Below, one piece after another: positions 59,467 to 64,000 of a stretch of 64,000 nt of DNA; positions within the stretch are counted from its first letter, which is position 1; every line of letters starts with the position of its first letter. The notes under the pieces were generated by a model. It had not been told where the DNA came from. It saw only the letters and a list, made by a program, of their open reading frames with translations, and searched no databases. Origin of the DNA: Rhyacichthys aspro (Eukaryota; Chordata; Actinopteri; Gobiiformes; Rhyacichthyidae); contig CM072152.1 of assembly GCA_036850595.1 (NCBI GenBank), positions 23,945,179 to 24,009,178 of the forward strand. The letters run 5' to 3'. A program made the translations under genes and the position numbers.

Positions 59467-59614
59467 ATGGACAAAGTGGAACGAGTGATGAAAATGGTGA
59501 AGAGGATGTCACCGAGGAAGAAGAGGAGGGAAGGTGGAGGAAGAGTTCTGGGGGATTTGGAGAGTCCGGATACACTTTGTGACGAACTGTGTCGCTTCAG
59601 CCTCTGCATCAGCG
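59467..59614 (+). CDS. Candidate first coding exon of an unidentified gene
   Basis: The ATG at 59467 has a good context (A at -3, G at +4). It opens a frame of 49 codons plus one base, ending at a donor-like GCG|GTGAGA (GT at 59615-59616), so the intron would follow codon position 1. The peptide has a basic amphipathic start (MDKVERVMKMVKRMSPRKKR) and a more acidic, Cys-containing end (LESPDTLCDELCRFSLC). A basic start followed by such an end is plausible for a cytosolic N-terminus; no signal peptide or membrane segment is seen. The next exon is not found in the remaining 4.4 kb. The in-frame stop comes only a few codons after the donor. A chance frame in purine-rich DNA is the main alternative. 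I do not recognise the protein. Confidence 0.35.
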
Positions 59615-60582
59615 GTGAGACGAATATCTGACTCATTTACTCAAGTATTTAGTCGTTTTTTAAAGGCGTAGGCGGCTGTTTGTGTGGATTTGTGTGACTT
59701 GTGTACTGTATCTGTGACAGTTCTGGTGGAAAAGTTAATATTCAAACTATTGGAGAACATTGCTCTGGAGATTGATTGATTTAAATTGACTGACTCTTAA
59801 ACGGATGCAGGTGAAGGTGTCTTTTTGTTGCTGCTGCAGAGAAAAGTGGATTAGACAAGATGGTTTGTGCACAACTCTTGAATTTTTCTTTATAAATTCA
59901 CGTTTGGAACATATTAGTCAATATTCCTTCTGCTAAATCTCTTCAGACATAACATTAGATTGATGAGCACAGGTTTGGTGGAGTTTTGGAGTCAGTTTTG
60001 CTTCGTAAGACTAAGTTTTCTGGCATTTTAGAGAAAACTTTTGAGGAAAAAAGTCTCGAGTCTGCTTCAATCACTTTTATATTCTACTGACTTTCTTAAC
60101 AATCTTGGCACCGACTTCATGTGAAATACACTAGAGAACTAACTTTCTAATATATTCTGCAGTGTTTCTTCTTATTTTGCAAGAATACTGTTGTCTAGAT
60201 GTGACTGGTCCCATTGACTCGTATCAAAATGTTGTCACAAAGTCATCATCCTTCAACCTTAGCCGCTGTAATTGTTCAGCACCACTGTGAATTCTGTCTT
60301 TAGTGGGAGTTTTTGCAATAAGCACTTAACAATATTTGTTATGTTATACATTGAGCTGACTCCACAGGAAATTTGATAACTATTTCTTGTTTCTTGATAG
60401 ACACAAACATATCCCACTGACCCCCAAACCTAATTATGTATTTCTTATACGTGGACATTGGCTGCATTGTAAATAAGGCCATATCTTGACTGAGAAGGTT
60501 TCTAAAACACAATATTACTCCTGCAGGGTTTAAGTCTGGGCAGAGCTGTCAAAATATATCTTGTTTACACTGGTGTAATAAG
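59615..60582. other. Unique sequence, possible intron start
   Basis: Nothing recognised. If the candidate exon is real this is its first intron. Confidence 0.3.
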
Positions 60583-60625
<43 letters not shown>

Positions 60626-60626
60626 A
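60583..60626. repeat. (AAAT)n microsatellite
   Basis: Eleven or so AAAT units; a second, shorter run lies at 60671-60698. Confidence 0.95.
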
Positions 60627-60761
60627 GCCTACACACACTTGTTCACACTTTCCTTTTGGTCCATTTGTGTTAAATAAATAAATAAATAAAAATAAATTAG
60701 ACATGCCACACATTATATGGTCAGATAAAAGGTGTGCAGTAAGTGTGACTTTATTTATATT

Positions 60762-61088
60762 CAGTGGTGGAAAAAACTTTAAATTTTACACAATCTTAAA
60801 TATTATCATGAAATATTTGTGAAAAAATCTTTTTTGTGTTTCTAAAGGTGTGGCTGCATTAGACACAAACAAATATAAATGATATTTCTTTGTTTATTGT
60901 TTACAAGAAAAACAAAACTAAATTCTTGACAGTTTCAATGTCAGTTTTCAACATTATCAGAATCAAAGTCAACAAATAACAGAGAATGTGTTTCAAAACT
61001 GAACAAAAAATAAATTAAATGCGCTTGAAAATCTAAGAGTGATTCTTAATGTAATATTTCACAAATGTAAGACTTTTTTCCACCTCTG
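60762..61088. mobile_element. Small element with inverted ends, CAGTGGTGGAAAAA type
   Basis: The left end CAGTGGTGGAAAAAACTT and the right end, on the minus strand, CAGAGGTGGAAAAAAGTC match at 15 or more of 18 positions. Inside them AATATTATCATGAAATATTT pairs loosely with the minus-strand TTGTGAAATATTACATTAAG. Length 327 bp with no coding. The CAGTGGTGGAA end is typical of a very common teleost non-autonomous DNA element. No clear target duplication. Confidence 0.55.
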
Positions 61089-63841
61089 TATTTGCACAGA
61101 CAACGCCACAGCAACATTCAGCACAACACTAGCCTTTAGCACAATGTAGCGCTAATGTTAGCTCAAGCTTCAATTTCCATTTGCCTTGACTATAGTAATG
61201 TCATTTATTTATTCCAATCAGTGCATCAGAGCTGTCTCAAGTCTGTGTAAAATGTTGGAGTATTTTCATTTTCATTTTTCAATCTTAATGCAGTTTATAT
61301 ACAGTTTAATATGGGACCACTTTGAACACCTCAGTGCATCAGCAGTTGTTAAAAAGTGCATTGTGTAGCCTAAAAAATGCTCACTGCCCACATTAAGGTG
61401 TAAAGAAAATATCAAATACAAGATATATGAACCCAAATGTTCCAATATATGTCCCCAAAATCCAAACAACACTCTATTTCCAGCTAATGTTGACTTGTTT
61501 CGTGTCAGCACTTTGTTTGTTTTTTGACAATGTTTGCTGCCTTAATGAGTTACCAGTTAATTAGGTCTGTGTGGGTTATTTTAGAGACTCACTTTATAAA
61601 CCGCCTCATGTTCTTCAAAGACTTTTAGCTTCCAGGGAAACATTTTACCAGATGTTTACGTTATTTTTGTAAATCTTCCCTTTGATCACAACATTACATC
61701 TGAACGAAAGCAGAAAACATACATCGAACGGCCTATAGAGCAGCGTAAGCGTGTGTTTTCTTTGTTTTCTGCTCCCCCTCCCGTATATCCTTTCATCAAA
61801 CAATCTTTCTAATCGCTCAATGGAAAAAAAAAACATAGAAGAGAGGCAGCAGCCAGACTTCAAACAACATCAGAGCGAAACATTACGAAGCAGGAACAGA
61901 AAGGTCACTTTGAAAACAAGTGGGAACGCGAGCGTATCAAGACAAACATACAAACTCAGCCTCCTGCAACACACAATACACTCTTTTATTCATAATTATT
62001 TTAAAACATATGCCGTTTGCTGCTTACTTTTATCAAACACTCCTTAAAGCATCAGGAGGTGACCAGAATATTACCTTTCATCCTTTTATCATATCCCTCT
62101 GTGGCCTAGATACATCTCATAACCCGCTGCTTTGAGAATTATGTTACTATAAGAAAGTATAGAGCCATAGACTGTTTAAAGAAAACATGAAAATACACTT
62201 AAATCAAGTCAAAATCAACTTAAATCTGGCTGCATCAAATGATTAAACCAGTTTACTGTAGAAAAAGTAAAAAAGTTCCAGTAAATAAAAGGGAATTAGC
62301 CACAAAATTGCTAATTATGCAATTGTTACGACCAGCTCAGCGAAAATGAAGGGGAATAACACAAACCGAGATGTAAAACGACTAATTAAAGTTATTAATT
62401 CAAAAGAAAAGTGTATAGAAAGGATAATAATAACAAAGGGCTCAAATAAATGCTTCGTTAACCAAAGAAATAAATATAACAAATAACAAATGAACAAATC
62501 AAAGAGATACACAAAAAAATGCACCAAAAGTATCCCCTCTAAACTAATGCAAGTCTAACAAAGGCATATCTAAAAGGTGAGAAAACTAATGACGTGATGG
62601 TTTTAGCAAATGAAAACCAACTGTATGTGAGGCTTCAAAATGGTTTAATCAGACAAAACAAATATAATTGAACAGAACCAAACTGAACTGAAGAAAACAT
62701 TTCAAATAGCAATGGTTTAAGTTTGTATAATTACTGATGTGATGCTATTTACTGTGAAAAGAAACTGTAAAACTGCAGAACTAAGGCCAAACTAAGCATA
62801 AATCACTTAAACCAAAAAAACAAAACAAACCAAACCAAGAGCCAACCACCTTCAGAACAACAAGCCCCTTCAGCTCTGTTCAGAACCAAGGAAATAAAGT
62901 GGAAACTACATGAGATCGAACCTGAAAAGATCATAAACCCAAACGTGAGACTTAAACACACATTATTCTTGTTTTACTGCCACGCCTTGACTTAAACTGT
63001 CATTGATTTCCCATAATGTTAAACTGTCCCATTTATACTCAGGCTGTCTCATTCCATCTCACCTCTGATGGCTTTGTTACTGATTCAATCTTTCAGGGAA
63101 AAACGGGAATATTCCATGACGAGAAGTGAGCAGAAAAGAGGCTAGTGTGCTTTAGAGATGTCTTTCTGCACTAAGCTGCATGAAAAACAGAAAAAAGAGC
63201 AAGAATTTGAGCTAAATTTGAGCTAAAATGTCCTTTTCTTCACTGCTTATTTTGTTCTATCTGTGAAAATGTAATTATGAAAGTGCTCCAGTGCAATCTA
63301 TATAATTTCATGCTGTTTTTTTTTCCTCCATACTTCCTCTCCATATTCTACATCTTTGAGTTATTTCCAGGTATATCATTAAAATCCATTTAGGTACATG
63401 CCATGTTTTTTCTTTGAAGCGTTCCTCCACTTTTCTCAGATGATTTTTTGCTTCTGTAATGAAGAAAAATGAAAGAGAATTTGTAGAGCAGGTGCAGAAT
63501 CTACTAAAGCTGTACATATTTCACACAGAATGAATGTGCAGTGTGTTCATACATCGGTGAAGCTGTACTCGCTGTAGTTTCTCTTCTGCCAGTGTTTTTG
63601 CACCTGTTTCTGGACCAATGTAAGGCTGTGTTTAATACTGACCATTGTTTTGTAAGTATAAAACATTCAGGAGACTTTGGTAAAACTGTGGTTTAAGTTG
63701 TAAATCAAACTGAACTAAAGTTAAGTTCATTTCTTTTGGTGAAAACCCATTAGAACGAGCTACAGGTTGGACTTTTCCACATTTGAACAGGTCCCAGGAC
63801 GAGCAATGGGACATTTTTGTAAAGATGACGACATACACGTA
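61089..63841. other. Unique AT-rich sequence, no gene seen
   Basis: Overlapping short frames on both strands at 61645-62135 have no recognisable domain. A/C-rich low complexity at 62810-62845. No repeat family recognised. Confidence 0.35.
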
Positions 63842-64000
63842 GGTTTTAGATGGATTTGAACAGGTTTTAGTTGGATTTGAACAGGTTTAGATGGATGTGA
63901 ACAGGTTTTAGTTGGATATGAACAGGTTTTAGATGGATTTGAACAGGTTTTATATGGATTTGAACAGGTTTTAGTTGGATTTGAACAGGTTCTAGATGAT
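63842..64000 (+). repeat. 21-bp minisatellite, locus D (cut by the window end)
   Basis: At least seven units of GTTTTAGATGGATTTGAACA plus G and its TTAGTTGG variants, still continuing at the last base. A near-unit (CACATTTGAACAGGTCC) lies at 63778-63794, before the array proper. The element's end sequences are not visible on the left side. Confidence 0.9.

Noticed and set aside
1..64000. tRNA, rRNA, retroviral or LINE coding sequence
   Set aside because: No A/B-box pair with a foldable cloverleaf, no rRNA-like stretch, and no reverse transcriptase, integrase or gag-like frame could be recognised on either strand.

Overview
The window reads as vertebrate, most likely teleost, nuclear DNA. It is AT-rich by eye, CpG-poor with a few CpG-dense islands, and full of microsatellites, minisatellites and small non-autonomous transposon remnants. 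Open frames are short and scattered. There is no operon-like gene packing, no ribosome-binding-site pattern, no rRNA and no tRNA that I can support. The teleost assignment rests on the style of the repeats (TTTATTGTCATT elements, GTCAAACTCAA-ended elements, CAGTGGTGGAAAAA-ended elements, GTTAGCATGCTAAC clusters) and is an inference. No complete protein-coding gene is visible. The window is best described as intergenic DNA or the inside of very long introns.

Layout. 0-6.3 kb: a CpG-dense left edge with a POU octamer, then a 2.3-kb element with terminal inverted repeats of about 350 bp, then the first of four loci carrying a 21-bp minisatellite. 6.3-20.9 kb: mostly unique sequence with a G-quadruplex-type minisatellite (10.75 kb), a CpG island (11.2 kb), a teleost-type repeat holding a perfect 28-bp hairpin (12.06 kb) and small repeats. 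20.9-22.8 kb: a very uniform array of 62-bp units, 30 full periods without an indel. 24.5-27.6 kb: two copies of a young dispersed repeat, with a third at 52 kb and older copies at 19, 35, 54.5 and 57.4 kb. 31.8-33.2 kb: an almost pure 1.33-kb polypyrimidine tract (TTC, then TCC, then poly-C) flanked by CTCF-like motifs. 36.6-42.8 kb: two more 21-bp minisatellite loci in opposite orientation, a 200-bp tandem duplication, an X-box-like site and a CpG island. 47-50 kb: a 187-bp tandem duplication and a long inverted repeat (159-bp arms). 58.1-59.6 kb: a purine-rich stretch of diverged internal repeats leading into the one plausible coding exon (59467-59614, good Kozak context and splice donor). 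60.6-64 kb: AAAT repeats, a small element with terminal inverted repeats, and the start of a fourth 21-bp array running off the window.

Most interesting result: the 21-bp minisatellite occurs at four separate places. Three of these share diagnostic flanking or terminal sequence, so the minisatellite appears to travel inside a transposon family and vary in copy number. Its 21-bp period also keeps a long reading frame open with no sign that it is a gene. Other leads are the 62-bp array, the polypyrimidine tract with possible boundary motifs, the two long inverted repeats and the candidate exon. All statements come from reading the sequence; no alignment or database search was run.
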